Assembly: GCF_024746795.1 (NCBI RefSeq) | Contig: NZ_CP080524.1 | Location: forward strand, 3,884,001 to 3,948,000 | From: Mesorhizobium sp. AR10 | Lineage (GTDB): Bacteria; Pseudomonadota; Alphaproteobacteria; Rhizobiales; Rhizobiaceae | Direction of reading: 5' to 3' | Length of the DNA: 64,000 nucleotides | The notes under the pieces: generated by a model | Databases searched by the model: none | Told to the model about the DNA's origin: nothing | What the model saw: the letters and a program-made list of their open reading frames with translations, nothing else | In this document: in pieces, positions 34,543-45,076 of the stretch | Numbering within the stretch: the stretch's first letter is position 1 | How the letters are laid out: every line of letters starts with the position of its first letter | Made by a program: the position numbers and the translations under genes

Positions 34543-35886
34543 CTATTCCTCTTTGGCCAGATACTTTTCCAGCCAATGAATGTCGTAGTCGCCATTGGCG
34601 ATATCGGCATTGCCGACCAGGTCGCGGAACAGCGGCAGCGTCGTCTTGATGCCGTCGACGACGAACTCGTCGAGCGCACGCCGCAACCGCATCATGCACT
34701 CGACGCGGTTGCGGCCGTGCACGATCAGCTTGCCGATCAGGCTGTCATAGTAGGGCGGGATCTTGTAGCCGGAATAGACACCGGAATCGACGCGGATGCC
34801 GAGGCCGCCCGGCGTGTGGAAATGGGTGATCGTGCCGGGCGACGGCGTGAAGGTGCGCGGATCCTCGGCATTGATGCGGCATTCGATGGCGTGGCCGTTG
34901 AACTTGATGTCCTCCTGCCTCACCGAGAGGCCGCCGCCCGAGGCGACGCGGATCTGCTCGTGGACGAGATCGATGCCGGTGATCGCCTCCGTCACCGGAT
35001 GCTCGACCTGCAGGCGGGTGTTCATCTCGATGAAATAGAACTCGCCGTTCTCGTAAAGGAATTCGATGGTGCCGGCGCCGGAATAGCCAAGGTCGGCGAT
35101 CGCCTTGGCACAGGTGCCGCCGATGCGGGCGCGCTCTTCGGCGTTGAGCGCCGGCGAGGGCGCCTCTTCCCAGACCTTCTGGTGGCGGCGCTGCAGCGAG
35201 CAGTCGCGCTCGCCGAAATGCACGCCGCGGCCAGCGCCGTCGCCGAACACCTGCACTTCGATGTGGCGCGGTTTTTCGAGGTATTTTTCGATATAGACGG
35301 CATCGTCGCCGAAGGCGGCACCGGCTTCCGAGCGTGCCGTCTGCAGTGCGACTTCAAGGTCAGCCTCGCTATGCGCCACCTTCATGCCGCGCCCGCCGCC
35401 GCCGGCCGACGCCTTGATGATGACGGGATAGCCGATCTCGGCAGCGATGCGCTTGGCTTCCTTTTCCTCGGTGACCGCGCCGTCGGAGCCCGGCACCACC
35501 GGAATGCCAAGGCGCTTTGCGGTGCGCTTGGCCTCGATCTTGTCGCCCATGATGCGGATATGGTCGCCGGACGGACCGATGAAGGTGATGTTGTGCGCGG
35601 CCAGGATGTCGGCGAATTTGGCATTCTCCGACAGGAAGCCGTAGCCCGGATGCACCGCGTCGGCGCCGGTGATCTCGCAAGCGGCGACGATCTGATGGAT
35701 GTTGAGATAGCTGTCACGAGACGGCGGCGGGCCGATGCATACGCTCTCGTCGGCGAGCCGCACATGCATGGCGTCGGCGTCGGCGGTCGAATGCACGACC
35801 ACCGTCTGGATGCCGAGCTCCTTGCAGGCGCGCAGCACTCTCAGAGCGATTTCGCCGCGATTGGCGATGAGGATTTTCTGAAACAT
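34543..35886 (-). CDS. accC: acetyl-CoA carboxylase, biotin carboxylase subunit
   Basis: A 447-residue biotin carboxylase. It carboxylates the biotin on AccB with ATP and bicarbonate, the first half reaction of fatty-acid synthesis. The N-terminal pre-ATP-grasp domain has [21 protein letters not shown], the ATP loop is [12 protein letters not shown], and the active site includes [14 protein letters not shown]. It starts seven bases after the accB stop. Confidence 0.96.
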   Translation of the reverse strand: MFQKILIANRGEIALRVLRACKELGIQTVVVHSTADADAMHVRLADESVCIGPPPSRDSYLNIHQIVAACEITGADAVHPGYGFLSENAKFADILAAHNITFIGPSGDHIRIMGDKIEAKRTAKRLGIPVVPGSDGAVTEEKEAKRIAAEIGYPVIIKASAGGGGRGMKVAHSEADLEVALQTARSEAGAAFGDDAVYIEKYLEKPRHIEVQVFGDGAGRGVHFGERDCSLQRRHQKVWEEAPSPALNAEERARIGGTCAKAIADLGYSGAGTIEFLYENGEFYFIEMNTRLQVEHPVTEAITGIDLVHEQIRVASGGGLSVRQEDIKFNGHAIECRINAEDPRTFTPSPGTITHFHTPGGLGIRVDSGVYSGYKIPPYYDSLIGKLIVHGRNRVECMMRLRRALDEFVVDGIKTTLPLFRDLVGNADIANGDYDIHWLEKYLAKEE

Positions 35887-35893
35887 TCCTGGT

Positions 35894-36349
35894 CTACTCG
35901 ATCACGACGAGCGGCATGCCGTATTCGACCGGCTGGCCGTCCTCGAACAGGATCGCCGTCACCGTGCCGCCGCGGGGCGAAGGAATCTGGTTCATCGTCT
36001 TCATCGCCTCGATGATCAGCAGCGTCTGGCCTTCCTTGACCTGCTGTCCGATCTCGATGAAAGCCTTGGCGTCGGGCGACGGTGCCAGATAGGCGGTGCC
36101 GACCATGGGCGAGGCCACCGCGTTCTTCGAGACGTCGACCACTGCCGGCACGGCAGCAGTGGGCTGCGCTGCTGCCGGTGCATAGTTGGGCTGGGGTGCT
36201 GCGATCGCGTGGACGGCCGGCGCCTGTCGCGATACGCGTACCTTCAGGTCACCCAGCTCGACCTCGATCTCGGTGAGGTTGGTGTCGTTCAGTATGCCCG
36301 CCAGATCGCGGATAAGCTGCTGGTCAACACCGGTCTTCTTTATCGACAT
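35894..36349 (-). CDS. accB: acetyl-CoA carboxylase, biotin carboxyl carrier protein
   Basis: A 151-residue BCCP. The N-terminal segment (residues 1-40) mediates complex formation, an Ala/Pro-rich linker follows (about 43-75), and the biotinyl domain covers about 75-151. The biotinylated lysine is in EAMKTMNQI, with Thr where many proteins have Met or Leu. The ATG at 36349 (MSIKKTG) is preferred over an extension to 36379. Confidence 0.95.
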   Translation of the reverse strand: MSIKKTGVDQQLIRDLAGILNDTNLTEIEVELGDLKVRVSRQAPAVHAIAAPQPNYAPAAAQPTAAVPAVVDVSKNAVASPMVGTAYLAPSPDAKAFIEIGQQVKEGQTLLIIEAMKTMNQIPSPRGGTVTAILFEDGQPVEYGMPLVVIE

Positions 36350-36375
36350 TTTCGAGCCTTCTGTTTGTTGGCCGG

Positions 36376-36810
36376 TCACAGGCGTGCTGCCAGCGCCTGC
36401 AGCGCGAGCGTGTAGCCAAGCGGCCCGAACCCGCAGATCATGCCGACAGCGACCGGCGCGACCATGGAGACGTGGCGGAATGGTTCCCGCGCATGGATGT
36501 TGGAAAGATGAACTTCGGCGACGGGCAGCGGCGCAATGGCGCGAATGGCGTCGTGAATGGCGATCGAGGTGTGGCTGTAGGCGCCCGGATTGATGACGAT
36601 GCCGGCGGCTTTATCGGCGGCTTCCTGGATCCAGTCGACGAGATCGCCCTCATGGTTCGACTGGCGGAAATCGATCTCGAGCCCAAGTGCCGCACCCGCC
36701 TGCTTGCAGTCGTCGGCGATCGCGGCAAGCGTCTTGCCGCCATAGATGCCCGGCTCGCGCTTGCCGAGCGCGTTAAGGTTGGGACCGTTCAAGACGAAAA
36801 CCGTTTTCAA
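36376..36810 (-). CDS. aroQ: 3-dehydroquinate dehydratase, type II
   Basis: A 144-residue type II enzyme of the shikimate pathway; it dehydrates 3-dehydroquinate. [19 protein letters not shown] holds the flexible active-site loop, with [24 protein letters not shown] and [11 protein letters not shown] further on. The start is TTG at 36810 behind AAAGG. It lies 26 bases upstream of accB and is likely cotranscribed. Confidence 0.94.
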   Translation of the reverse strand: MKTVFVLNGPNLNALGKREPGIYGGKTLAAIADDCKQAGAALGLEIDFRQSNHEGDLVDWIQEAADKAAGIVINPGAYSHTSIAIHDAIRAIAPLPVAEVHLSNIHAREPFRHVSMVAPVAVGMICGFGPLGYTLALQALAARL

Positions 36811-36956
36811 AAATGCCGACCTTTCCCGGCGCCGACATCAAGCCGGCGCACTGGGCCCCTCTATAATGGGCATAGACGCCTGCGAAAAGAGCGCAAGTGC
36901 GTTCTTTCGCTGTCCACAACAGGCGGAAAATCGCCCGCGGCCAACCAGCTGTTGCT

Positions 36957-37763
36957 TCAGAGTGCAGCTTTCGCCGCCTCGATCTTTTCCGCCAGCACTT
37001 CCTGCCCGAGCGCCCCGAACACCACCTCGTTGCCGACCACATAGGACGGCGTTCCGGTAATGGCCAACTTGTTGGCAAGGTCATAGGTCTTGGCGAGGGC
37101 CTCGTTGATTGTCGGGTCCTTCATCTTCTCGCGCAGCGCCGCTTCGTCGGCACCGAGCGACAGCGCGACCTTCATGGCCGACGCCTCGGTAGCGCGGCCC
37201 TGGCCGATGAGCAGGGCCTTGTGGAACTCACCGTACTTTTCCGGCATCATCAGGTGGAAAGCCATCGAGACGACGCTCGCCTTCTGCGATTCCGGGCCGA
37301 GGATCGGGAATTCCTTGAGCACGAAGCGCAGGTCGGGGTCGGCTTTCGTCAGCGCCTGCATGTCCTCCATGGCGCGTTTGCAGAAGCCACAATTGTAGTC
37401 ATAGAACTCGACAATGGTGACCTTGCCGTCCGGATTGCCGACGACGCCGTCGAAGGCGGAGTTGAAGATCTCCTCCTTGGCTTTGGTGATGACGCCGAGG
37501 CTGGCGATGCGCTGCTCTTCCTTCTGCTTGGCCTCGAGCGCATCCTGCACCTCGAGCAGCACTTCGGGATTCTTCAGCAGATAATCGCGGATGATGCCTT
37601 CGACTTCGGCGCGGTCGATCTTGGTGTCGGAGGACGTCGCCTGGGCGATTTGCGCCGTATCGGCCTTGGCCGTTTGCGCATTTCCGGAGGCGAATCCGAA
37701 AGCCAGCATGGCAAGAGCGACTGCTACCCCTGTCGTGCCCAGCAACACTGCCTTGTTCATCAT
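36957..37763 (-). CDS. DsbA-family thiol:disulfide protein (ScsC/BdbD-like)
   Basis: A 268-residue periplasmic thioredoxin-fold protein. The signal peptide ends near residue 29. An ScsC-type N-terminal helix region follows (RAEVEGIIRDYLLKNPEVLLEVQDALE), then the DsbA domain with active site YNCGFCKRA. The cis-proline is in ITGTPSYVV. It may oxidise or isomerise disulfides of exported proteins; the helical extension resembles regions used for oligomerisation. The start is one of two adjacent ATGs (37763, 37760). Confidence 0.9.
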   Translation of the reverse strand: MMNKAVLLGTTGVAVALAMLAFGFASGNAQTAKADTAQIAQATSSDTKIDRAEVEGIIRDYLLKNPEVLLEVQDALEAKQKEEQRIASLGVITKAKEEIFNSAFDGVVGNPDGKVTIVEFYDYNCGFCKRAMEDMQALTKADPDLRFVLKEFPILGPESQKASVVSMAFHLMMPEKYGEFHKALLIGQGRATEASAMKVALSLGADEAALREKMKDPTINEALAKTYDLANKLAITGTPSYVVGNEVVFGALGQEVLAEKIEAAKAAL

Positions 37764-37818
37764 CCCTGATCCTCTGCCTGTTCCGGTCCACTGTAGTCGC
37801 CGCACGCGGCCGGAAGGT

Positions 37819-39213
37819 TCATTTGATTTTGCCGGATGGCCTGTAGTTTATGATATCCTGAGCGCGAAGCCAGCCCGGCTCGCCGCGCTTCAATTTCTGC
37901 TGCGCGCGCATGGCGAAAATCTTCGCGTTCCTGTAGTCGCCGGAATAGAAATGGCCCTCGGCAGTCGCCAGATCGGCCGCCGCAATATTGCCGAGTTCGC
38001 CATAGGCCTGCGCCAGATAGCGATACCCGGCGGTGTTTTCCTTGTCGCGTCCAAGACCGTTGTTGATCTGCACCACCGCCTTCTTCAGCGATTCGGGCGT
38101 GCCGACGGCCATCAGCGCCTGGCCATAGGAGACGGGCAGCAGCCCCGATCTTGCCGGGTCGAGGCTGGCCGCCTTGGCATAGGCTTCCGCGGCATCCTTC
38201 GGCTTGTTCGCCTTCATCAGGATGTCGCCGCGCAATTCCTGGATATAGGGATTTTTCGGCTGTTCCTTGATCAGCGCATTGGTCTTGGCGAGCGCGGTGC
38301 CCAGATTGCCATAGAGATAGGCCATCTGCGCCTCGCCATATCGCGAAGCGAGGCTGCCTGGATTCTTGCGCATCAGCCGCACCGCGGCGGCCTGGCCTCC
38401 CATATAGGCGGCGATCTTGATGCGCATCATGTCATGCCGCACCTGCAGCGCCGGCGGATCGACCTTGCCGACATAGGGGCTCTGCTTCACCAGCACTTCG
38501 AGATTGGCGATACGCTCCTGCGGCATTGGATGGCTGATCCGGTAGGGATCGACTTGCGCGCCCGACAGTGACAGCGCGCTCTGGAAGCGGGCAAACGTCT
38601 TCAGCATACCCATACCGGACTGGCCGGTGGCGTTGAGATAGGTGATCGCCGAACGGTCGGCGGTCGTCTCTTCGGTGCGCTGATAGGCCAGGATGCTGCG
38701 CTGTGCCATCTCACCGCCGCCAGCCGCGACGCCCATGCCGGCGCCGGCAAGGCCGCGGCTGTTGGTGGTGGCACCGGCAACGATGGCACCGGCGCCAAGC
38801 AGCGAGGCGATGATCGCCATCGTCTTGGCGCGCTCGAGTTGCTCGCGCAGTTTCTGCTGGTGGCCGCCGGCGATATGGCCGGCCTCATGGGCAATGACGC
38901 CGATGACCTCGTTGGGCGTTTCCGCCATCATCAGCGCGCCGGTGTTGATGAACATGCGGCGCCCGGTGACGAAGGCGTTGAAGCTCTGGTCGTTGACCAG
39001 AACGATGTCGATGCCATCGCCTGCCAGGCCCGCAGCCTTGAAGATCGGCCGCGCATAGTCGCGCACGAGCGCCTCGATCTCGGCATCGCGCACGATCGGC
39101 ACGTTTTGCGCAAAGGCCTCGACCGAGCCGGCCACCGCGACCATTGTCGCAAGCGAAAGCGTCGCGAAGACGCGCGCTGCCCTGGCAATCGTTGATCTGG
39201 GTCGGCTCAGCAT
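37819..39213 (-). CDS. M48-family metalloprotease with TPR repeats (BepA-like)
   Basis: A 464-residue periplasmic protease. The signal peptide ends AFAQ. The zinc motif is HEAGH, with a downstream Glu in RTEETTADRSA, followed by TPR-like repeats from about 300 to 450. E. coli BepA, with the same layout, helps assemble or degrade outer-membrane proteins such as LptD. The ATG at 39213 is chosen; a GTG at 39222 lacks a ribosome site. The DsbA-like gene follows on the same strand. Confidence 0.9.
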   Translation of the reverse strand: MLSRPRSTIARAARVFATLSLATMVAVAGSVEAFAQNVPIVRDAEIEALVRDYARPIFKAAGLAGDGIDIVLVNDQSFNAFVTGRRMFINTGALMMAETPNEVIGVIAHEAGHIAGGHQQKLREQLERAKTMAIIASLLGAGAIVAGATTNSRGLAGAGMGVAAGGGEMAQRSILAYQRTEETTADRSAITYLNATGQSGMGMLKTFARFQSALSLSGAQVDPYRISHPMPQERIANLEVLVKQSPYVGKVDPPALQVRHDMMRIKIAAYMGGQAAAVRLMRKNPGSLASRYGEAQMAYLYGNLGTALAKTNALIKEQPKNPYIQELRGDILMKANKPKDAAEAYAKAASLDPARSGLLPVSYGQALMAVGTPESLKKAVVQINNGLGRDKENTAGYRYLAQAYGELGNIAAADLATAEGHFYSGDYRNAKIFAMRAQQKLKRGEPGWLRAQDIINYRPSGKIK

Positions 39214-39357
39214 GAGGTCCACTGGTAAACGAGCGGGCCAACGATGAAAAGAGTCGGCACCGGAAACTTCCTGAACTTGTGATCCTCACATCAATCGGGC
39301 ATTTGTGCGGCGCGGCCACTAGGGCTGGCATGCTTAGCCACCAGGGAACGAGGTCAA

Positions 39358-40506
39358 ATGGTTGTTTCGCTTTCGCGCCGTGGCGAGGTCGAGCCGTTCC
39401 ACGCCATGGACATTCTGGCCGAGGCCAACCGGCTGAAAGCCACAGGCGTGCCCGTCGTTTCCATGGCGGTCGGCCAGCCGTCCGACCCGGCGCCGATCGG
39501 GGTCAGAGAAGCCGCAGCGAATGCGCTCAAGATCGGCCGCATCGGTTATACGGATGCGTTGGGCCTGGCGGGCCTGCGCAAGGCGATCGCCGAGCACTAT
39601 GGCGAGCATTACGGGATCGATGTTCCGCCCAACCGGATTGCCGTGACCACGGGATCGTCCGCCGCCTTCAACCTGGCCTTCCTGGCGATGTTCGATCCTG
39701 GCGACCGCGTCGCCATTGCTGCGCCCGGCTATCCGGCCTATCGCAACATCATGGCCGCGCTCGGCATCGAGATCGTCGAGATCGAGCTCGATGGCGACGC
39801 CTATCTCCATGCCGAGCACCTGAAAACCGCGCACCGCGAAAAGCCGCTGAAGGGCGTGCTGTTCGCCAGCCCGGCCAATCCGACCGGCGCGGTCATACCC
39901 GCCGACGAGTTGTCGGCGCTGGTGAAGACGGCCGAGGAGCTCGGCATTGCGGTGATCTCCGACGAGATCTACCACCGGCTTGCCTACGCCGCGCCGGACA
40001 CGACGGCGCTTGCCTATGGCGCCGGCGTGACGGTGATCAATTCCTTTTCCAAATACTACTGCATGACCGGCTGGCGCATCGGCTGGATGGTGCTGCCGGA
40101 ACAACTGGTGCGGCCGGTCGAGCGCATCGCCCAGAGCCTCTACATCTCCCCGCCGGAACTGTCCCAGATCGCGGCGATCGAGGCGTTCAAGGCAACAGTG
40201 GAACTGGAGGCGGTCAAGTCGCGCTACGCCTGGAATCGCGAGCTTTTGATGAAACGCCTGCCGGAGCTCGGCTTTGCGCTTGCCGCACCCATGGACGGCG
40301 CCTTCTATGCCTTCTGCGATGTCACCAGGCATACCAACGACAGCATGGCCTTCGCGCGCAGGATGCTGGCCGAGGCACATGTGGCGGCGACGCCCGGCCG
40401 CGACTTCGATCCCCTGGCCGGCCACCGCACCATGCGCTTTTCCTATGCCGGCAGCCACGAAGACATGGTCGAGGCAATGGCGCGCATCGAGCGCTGGCTG
40501 AAGTAG
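39358..40506 (+). CDS. PLP-dependent aminotransferase (class I/II)
   Basis: A 382-residue fold-type I aminotransferase. The PLP lysine is in [27 protein letters not shown] and SDEIYHRL are the cofactor pocket. [10 protein letters not shown] holds the carboxylate-binding region; the usual arginine is shifted to the preceding HRTMRFSYA. Sequence alone does not separate aspartate, alanine or other specificity. Glutaminase follows 11 bases later, so the two may act together in nitrogen metabolism. Confidence 0.88.
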   Translation: MVVSLSRRGEVEPFHAMDILAEANRLKATGVPVVSMAVGQPSDPAPIGVREAAANALKIGRIGYTDALGLAGLRKAIAEHYGEHYGIDVPPNRIAVTTGSSAAFNLAFLAMFDPGDRVAIAAPGYPAYRNIMAALGIEIVEIELDGDAYLHAEHLKTAHREKPLKGVLFASPANPTGAVIPADELSALVKTAEELGIAVISDEIYHRLAYAAPDTTALAYGAGVTVINSFSKYYCMTGWRIGWMVLPEQLVRPVERIAQSLYISPPELSQIAAIEAFKATVELEAVKSRYAWNRELLMKRLPELGFALAAPMDGAFYAFCDVTRHTNDSMAFARRMLAEAHVAATPGRDFDPLAGHRTMRFSYAGSHEDMVEAMARIERWLK

Positions 40507-40517
40507 CGAGGACGAGA

Positions 40518-41447
40518 ATGCCGGAACTCGAACAGGCCTTAGGCGAAGTCGCCACCGAGATGGCGGAGCGTACGGACCGCGGCGATGTCGCCACCTACAT
40601 TCCGCAACTCGGCAAAGTCGATCCGAAGAAATTCGGCATTGCCGCCGTGACCAATGACGGTCGGGTGCTCATGGCCGGCGACGCCGATGAGCCGTTTTCG
40701 ATCCAGAGCATTTCGAAGGTGTTCACGTTGACGCTAGCGCTCGGCAATGTCGGCGACGCGCTGTGGCAGCGTGTCGGGCGCGAGCCCTCGGGCAACCCGT
40801 TCAACTCGATCGTCCAGCTCGAGCATGAGAACGGCATTCCGCGCAATCCGTTCATCAATGCCGGCGCCATCGTCGTTTCCGACATTTTGCTCGCCGGCCA
40901 TCAGCCGCGCGAGGCGATCGGCGAGATACTGCGCTTCATCCAATTCCTGGCCGATGACGAGACTGTTATCATCGACCGCGAAGTCGCCGCTTCCGAGCGC
41001 GCCACCGGCTTTCGTAACTTCGCACTTGCCAACTACATGAAATCCTTCGGTAATCTCCATCATCCACCGGAGCTGGCGCTTGGCGTCTATTTTCACCACT
41101 GCGCCATCGCCATGAGCTGCCGGCAACTGGCATTGGCGGGGCGCTTCCTTGCCAATGGCGGCAAGAACCCGGCGACCGGGCACTCTGTCGTGTCGGCCGA
41201 GCGGGCCCGCCGCATCGGCGCGATGATGCTGACTTGCGGCCATTATGACGGGTCCGGCGATTTTGCCTTCCGCGTCGGCATTCCGGGCAAGAGCGGCGTT
41301 GGTGGCGGCATATTGGGCATCGTGCCGGGCGTCGCCTCGCTTGCTGTGTGGTCGCCCGGCCTCAACGCCAACGGCAATTCCAAGCTGGGCTCGATCGCGC
41401 TGGAAAAACTGGCGCGGATGATGAACTGGTCGATCTTCGCGCCATGA
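40518..41447 (+). CDS. glsA: glutaminase
   Basis: A 309-residue glutaminase of the serine-dependent beta-lactamase fold. It hydrolyses glutamine to glutamate and ammonia. The SxxK motif is [33 protein letters not shown] is a family hallmark, with the tyrosine in NYMKSFGN and the late motif GKSGVGGGI. The ATG follows GCGAGGACGAGA. A terminator lies 16 bases after the stop. Confidence 0.95.
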   Translation: MPELEQALGEVATEMAERTDRGDVATYIPQLGKVDPKKFGIAAVTNDGRVLMAGDADEPFSIQSISKVFTLTLALGNVGDALWQRVGREPSGNPFNSIVQLEHENGIPRNPFINAGAIVVSDILLAGHQPREAIGEILRFIQFLADDETVIIDREVAASERATGFRNFALANYMKSFGNLHHPPELALGVYFHHCAIAMSCRQLALAGRFLANGGKNPATGHSVVSAERARRIGAMMLTCGHYDGSGDFAFRVGIPGKSGVGGGILGIVPGVASLAVWSPGLNANGNSKLGSIALEKLARMMNWSIFAP

Positions 41448-41463
41448 GCGCCGATATAGTGAA

Positions 41464-41496
41464 AATCCCGCGTCGTCCTGACGACAGCGCGGGATT
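41464..41496. terminator. bidirectional terminator between glsA and rne
   Basis: AATCCCGCG (41464-41472) pairs with CGCGGGATT (41488-41496). T-rich DNA follows on the plus strand (ATTTATT) and A-rich DNA precedes (GTGAAAATC), so it can end glsA and possibly rne, which ends 39 bases away. Confidence 0.7.
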
Positions 41497-41534
41497 ATTT
41501 ATTGGTAGGTAATCAATCCAGGCGGCTGAAAAGC

Positions 41535-44423
41535 CTAGAAAAAACCCTTCCGCTGCCACCAGCCAGCCCGCTTCGGTTTTTCCTCGGTCTTTGCCGCGTC
41601 GGCGACGGTTGAGGAAACCACCGGCACGACCGGAGCATCGACCACCGCAGGCTTGCGGCGCGACGGACGGGTCTTTGGCGCAACTTCTGCAGCCGGTTCC
41701 TCGGCAGCGACGGAGGCTTCCGGCACAACTTCGGCCGCCGGTGCCTCGGCGACGACATCCGCCGCAGCCTTCTTCGGCTTGGCTGCGCGACGCGGCTTCT
41801 TCGGCTTCTCGGCGCTCGGCGTGTCGTCGTTCGCCGGAGCAAGGGCCACAGGCTCTTCGACCGGCGTTTCGGCGACAGGCTCGCTGGCGACTGGCTCGCT
41901 TTGCGAGGCGTCGCCCAGCGGCGCGTCAGCCGCCTCGGCTATGCTTGCATCGGCCTCGCCTTCGCCGTCTTCGCGGCGATTGCGCTTACCGCCGCGCTTG
42001 CCGCGCCGGCGTTTCTTGCCTTGGCCGTCGTCCGACGCTTCCACCGTTTCGACAACGCCGACCGATGCCTCGTCGTCAGGTTCCGCGTCGTCATGGCTTG
42101 CCGTCTCAGACACGCCATCGGCTGGCGCCGAGACCGAAGCCCCTTCTGCAGGGGCGCCATGCTCGCGATCGCGATCCTTGCCGCCGCGCCGTCTGCGGCG
42201 CTTCCGGCGCTTGCGATCGCGGCCTTCGCCGTCCTCGCCGGATCGTGGCTGCTGCTGTGGCTGTTGCGCCTGGCGTGGTTGCTCCGCCGCCTGTGCCGGA
42301 GCCTCGTCGTCTTCTTCCACGACGACAATCGCATCCTCAGGCTCTTCCGGCTCGACATAGGCCGGGAAGCTGCGCGCCTCGACAAAGCCTTCCGGCTTTT
42401 CGGCCAGCGCGCCGCGGAAGATCGCATAATGCTGCGCCCCGACCGTATCGTCGGCCTCGATGGTGATCGTCAGACCGAAGCGGCTTTCGAGTTCCACCAG
42501 CGTGCCGCGCTTGTGGTTGAGCACGTAGAGTGCGGTCGCCGCCGGCGTCCGCACCGTGATGTGGCTGCGCGAATCCTTGAGCAGGAATTCCTCGATCGCT
42601 CGCACAACCATCAGCGCGACCGATGAATCGGAACGCACATGGCCGGTGCCGCCGCAATGCGGGCACGGCTTCATCGTCGATTCCAGAACACTGGCGCGGA
42701 TGCGCTGGCGCGACATCTCCATCAGGCCGAAATGCGAGATGCGGCCGACCTGGATGCGGGCGCGGTCGTTCTTGAGGTGATCCTTCAGCCGCTTCTCGAC
42801 GGAGCGGTTGTTGCGGTTCTCCTCCATGTCGATGAAGTCGATGACGATCAGGCCGGCGAGATCGCGCAGCCTCAATTGGCGCGCGACTTCCTCGGCCGCT
42901 TCAAGATTGGTGTGAAGCGCGGTGTCCTCGATCGAGTGCTCCTTGGTGGAGCGGCCCGAATTGACGTCGATGGCGACCAGCGCTTCGGTCTGGTTGATGA
43001 TGATGTAGCCGCCGCTCTTCAGCGTCACTTGCGGCTGCAGCATGCGATCGAGCTGCGCCTCGATGCCGTTGCGCACGAAGATCGGCGTCGTGTCGCGGAA
43101 CGGCTGGACCACCTTGGCGTGGCTCGGCATCAGCATGCGCATGAAGTCCTTGGCCTCGCGATAGCCTTCCTCGCCGGAGACCAGGATCTCGTCGATGTCC
43201 TTGTTGTAGAGATCGCGCACCGAGCGCTTGATCAGGCTGCCTTCCTCGTAGACGAGGGCAGGGGCCGTGGACTCCAGCGTCAGATTGCGGACGTTTTCCC
43301 AAAGCCGCATCAGATATTCGTAGTCGCGCTTGATCTCGGCCTTGGTGCGGCTTTCGCCGGCGGTGCGCAGGATGACGCCCATGCCTTGCGGCACTTCGAG
43401 ATCGGCGACGACCTCCTTGAGGCGCTTGCGGTCGACAGCGCTTGTGATCTTGCGCGAGATGCCGCCGCCACGCGCCGTGTTCGGCATCAGCACCGAATAG
43501 CGGCCGGCAAGCGACAGATAGGTGGTAAGTGCCGCACCCTTGTTGCCGCGCTCTTCCTTGACGACCTGCACCAGGAGAATCTGGCGCCGCTTGATGACTT
43601 CCTGGATCTTGTACTGGCGGCGAACCGGCTTGCGGCGGTTGCGAACTTCTTCCAGCGCATCCTCGGCGCCAACCGATTCGACTTCGTGATCGTCGGGATG
43701 CGAGGATTGCACCTCTTCCAGCATGCCGCGGTCATTGTCGGTGGACGTGGCTTCGCCACTTGGGTCGCTGGAGGTGGCTTCGCCGCTCGGCTCTGCTTGC
43801 ATGACGGCTTCGGAAATCACATCCGCTTCGACGCTTGCCGCGATTGACGTGGGGCCGCCTTCGGAAGGTTCGGTATCGCCGTGGTCGGCGGCTTCCTCGT
43901 GCACCACTGTCTCTGACGAGGTATCGGCATTTTCAGAGGCAGTGGGGGCGTCCTCGGCGACGGCGTCACCGCCTGTGTCGCTATTTTCGCCGCTGTCATC
44001 AGAATCGGCAGCACCCGCATCGCGCTTGTGTTCGCCGCGCTCGCGGCTCTTGCCGCCGCGCCGGCGGCCGCGCCGGCCGCGATCGCGGTTCTGCCGGTCC
44101 TCGCCATCGCCATCCTCGTCCTCTTCGTCCTGGGCTTCCTGCGCTTCAGCGCGCAGCAGGGCCTGACGATCGGCGACCGGGATCTGGTAATAGTCGGGGT
44201 GTATTTCACTGAAGGCGAGGAAACCGTGACGGTTGCCGCCATACTCGACAAAGGCTGCCTGAAGGGAAGGTTCGACGCGCGTTACGCGGGCGAGGTAGAT
44301 GTTTCCTTTGAGCTGCTTCTTGTCCTGGGATTCAAAGTCGAATTCTTCAATACGGTTACCGCGAACGACGACAACGCGTGTTTCCTCCGGGTGGGAGGCG
44401 TCTATCAGCATCTTGTTGGGCAT
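41535..44423 (-). CDS. rne: ribonuclease E
   Basis: A 962-residue RNase E, the main endonuclease of RNA decay and processing. The S1 domain begins at about 35 and is split by an acidic, low-complexity insertion (about 95-270), as in other alphaproteobacteria. The 5'-sensor and DNase I-like parts follow (VDVNSGRSTKEHSIEDTA, IDFIDMEENRNNR), then the zinc-link CPHCGGTGHV. The C-terminal third is disordered, with Arg/Lys-rich blocks (RKRRKRRRRRGGKDR) that likely bind RNA and degradosome partners. Confidence 0.94.
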   Translation of the reverse strand: MPNKMLIDASHPEETRVVVVRGNRIEEFDFESQDKKQLKGNIYLARVTRVEPSLQAAFVEYGGNRHGFLAFSEIHPDYYQIPVADRQALLRAEAQEAQDEEDEDGDGEDRQNRDRGRRGRRRGGKSRERGEHKRDAGAADSDDSGENSDTGGDAVAEDAPTASENADTSSETVVHEEAADHGDTEPSEGGPTSIAASVEADVISEAVMQAEPSGEATSSDPSGEATSTDNDRGMLEEVQSSHPDDHEVESVGAEDALEEVRNRRKPVRRQYKIQEVIKRRQILLVQVVKEERGNKGAALTTYLSLAGRYSVLMPNTARGGGISRKITSAVDRKRLKEVVADLEVPQGMGVILRTAGESRTKAEIKRDYEYLMRLWENVRNLTLESTAPALVYEEGSLIKRSVRDLYNKDIDEILVSGEEGYREAKDFMRMLMPSHAKVVQPFRDTTPIFVRNGIEAQLDRMLQPQVTLKSGGYIIINQTEALVAIDVNSGRSTKEHSIEDTALHTNLEAAEEVARQLRLRDLAGLIVIDFIDMEENRNNRSVEKRLKDHLKNDRARIQVGRISHFGLMEMSRQRIRASVLESTMKPCPHCGGTGHVRSDSSVALMVVRAIEEFLLKDSRSHITVRTPAATALYVLNHKRGTLVELESRFGLTITIEADDTVGAQHYAIFRGALAEKPEGFVEARSFPAYVEPEEPEDAIVVVEEDDEAPAQAAEQPRQAQQPQQQPRSGEDGEGRDRKRRKRRRRRGGKDRDREHGAPAEGASVSAPADGVSETASHDDAEPDDEASVGVVETVEASDDGQGKKRRRGKRGGKRNRREDGEGEADASIAEAADAPLGDASQSEPVASEPVAETPVEEPVALAPANDDTPSAEKPKKPRRAAKPKKAAADVVAEAPAAEVVPEASVAAEEPAAEVAPKTRPSRRKPAVVDAPVVPVVSSTVADAAKTEEKPKRAGWWQRKGFF

Positions 44424-45076
44424 TATTTCGTTTCCCCCCGGCAGCCACTAGCTGCAGCTTGCGAGGCAAAGCCTGCCGCTGCGAGCATTTATGATTGTAG
44501 GTGCCGGACAATTGAACGTCCGCTGGCCGCCGCTTGAGCGCCATGGCGGTGCCGCCCGCAGCCACAATGGCGCGGTTTGATGCGGACCTTTCCATGATTG
44601 CGCTTGAAGCCATCGTCACCAGCAGAACCTTTTGAACCAAAGCCCGGTAAAAACCGGACCAGCTTGTTTGCTCGTACAGAGCCGGCGCGGGACAAACCCG
44701 GCCGTTTTCCTCACGCAGGCGATTCCCCCGCCACGGGCGCACACCTGCGAAATTCGTCGCGATCACCTGAACCCTTTTCGCTTGAAGCGAAAGGAGCCGC
44801 CTTTCATCTGACCTGTAGCAGGAAGCTGCGGGAGAAGCGGTTCCAGGATTGCAGTGATCCACCATCGCTTTTATGATTTGACGGGGTGGAAGGCAACCCC
44901 GATTTCGGATGCCGGCAAAAAGCAGTGCCGTAGCGGAAGCACAGGCCTCTATCGCTACATGAAAAGGCTTGGTTAACCTTCTCTGGATACCAATCGTTAA
45001 TCGAGTTCGCGGCGTAACCGGCACTTCGACAAAACCACCCGGCGCATGGCGCCAAACCGGGAGCGACTGGAGAGAG
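44424..45076. other. 653-base divergent region between rne and amiC
   Basis: This holds the rne promoter and a probably long rne leader on the minus strand, and the amiC promoter on the plus strand. In enterobacteria the rne leader mediates autoregulation; the length here allows the same, but I see no match to the known hairpin. A frame across it (44598-44876 plus) looks random. The frame of amiC is open from 44969 but the signal peptide argues for 45077. Confidence 0.45.

Noticed and set aside
34576..36015. 479-codon frame opposite accC and accB
   Set aside because: Antisense shadow of two conserved genes.
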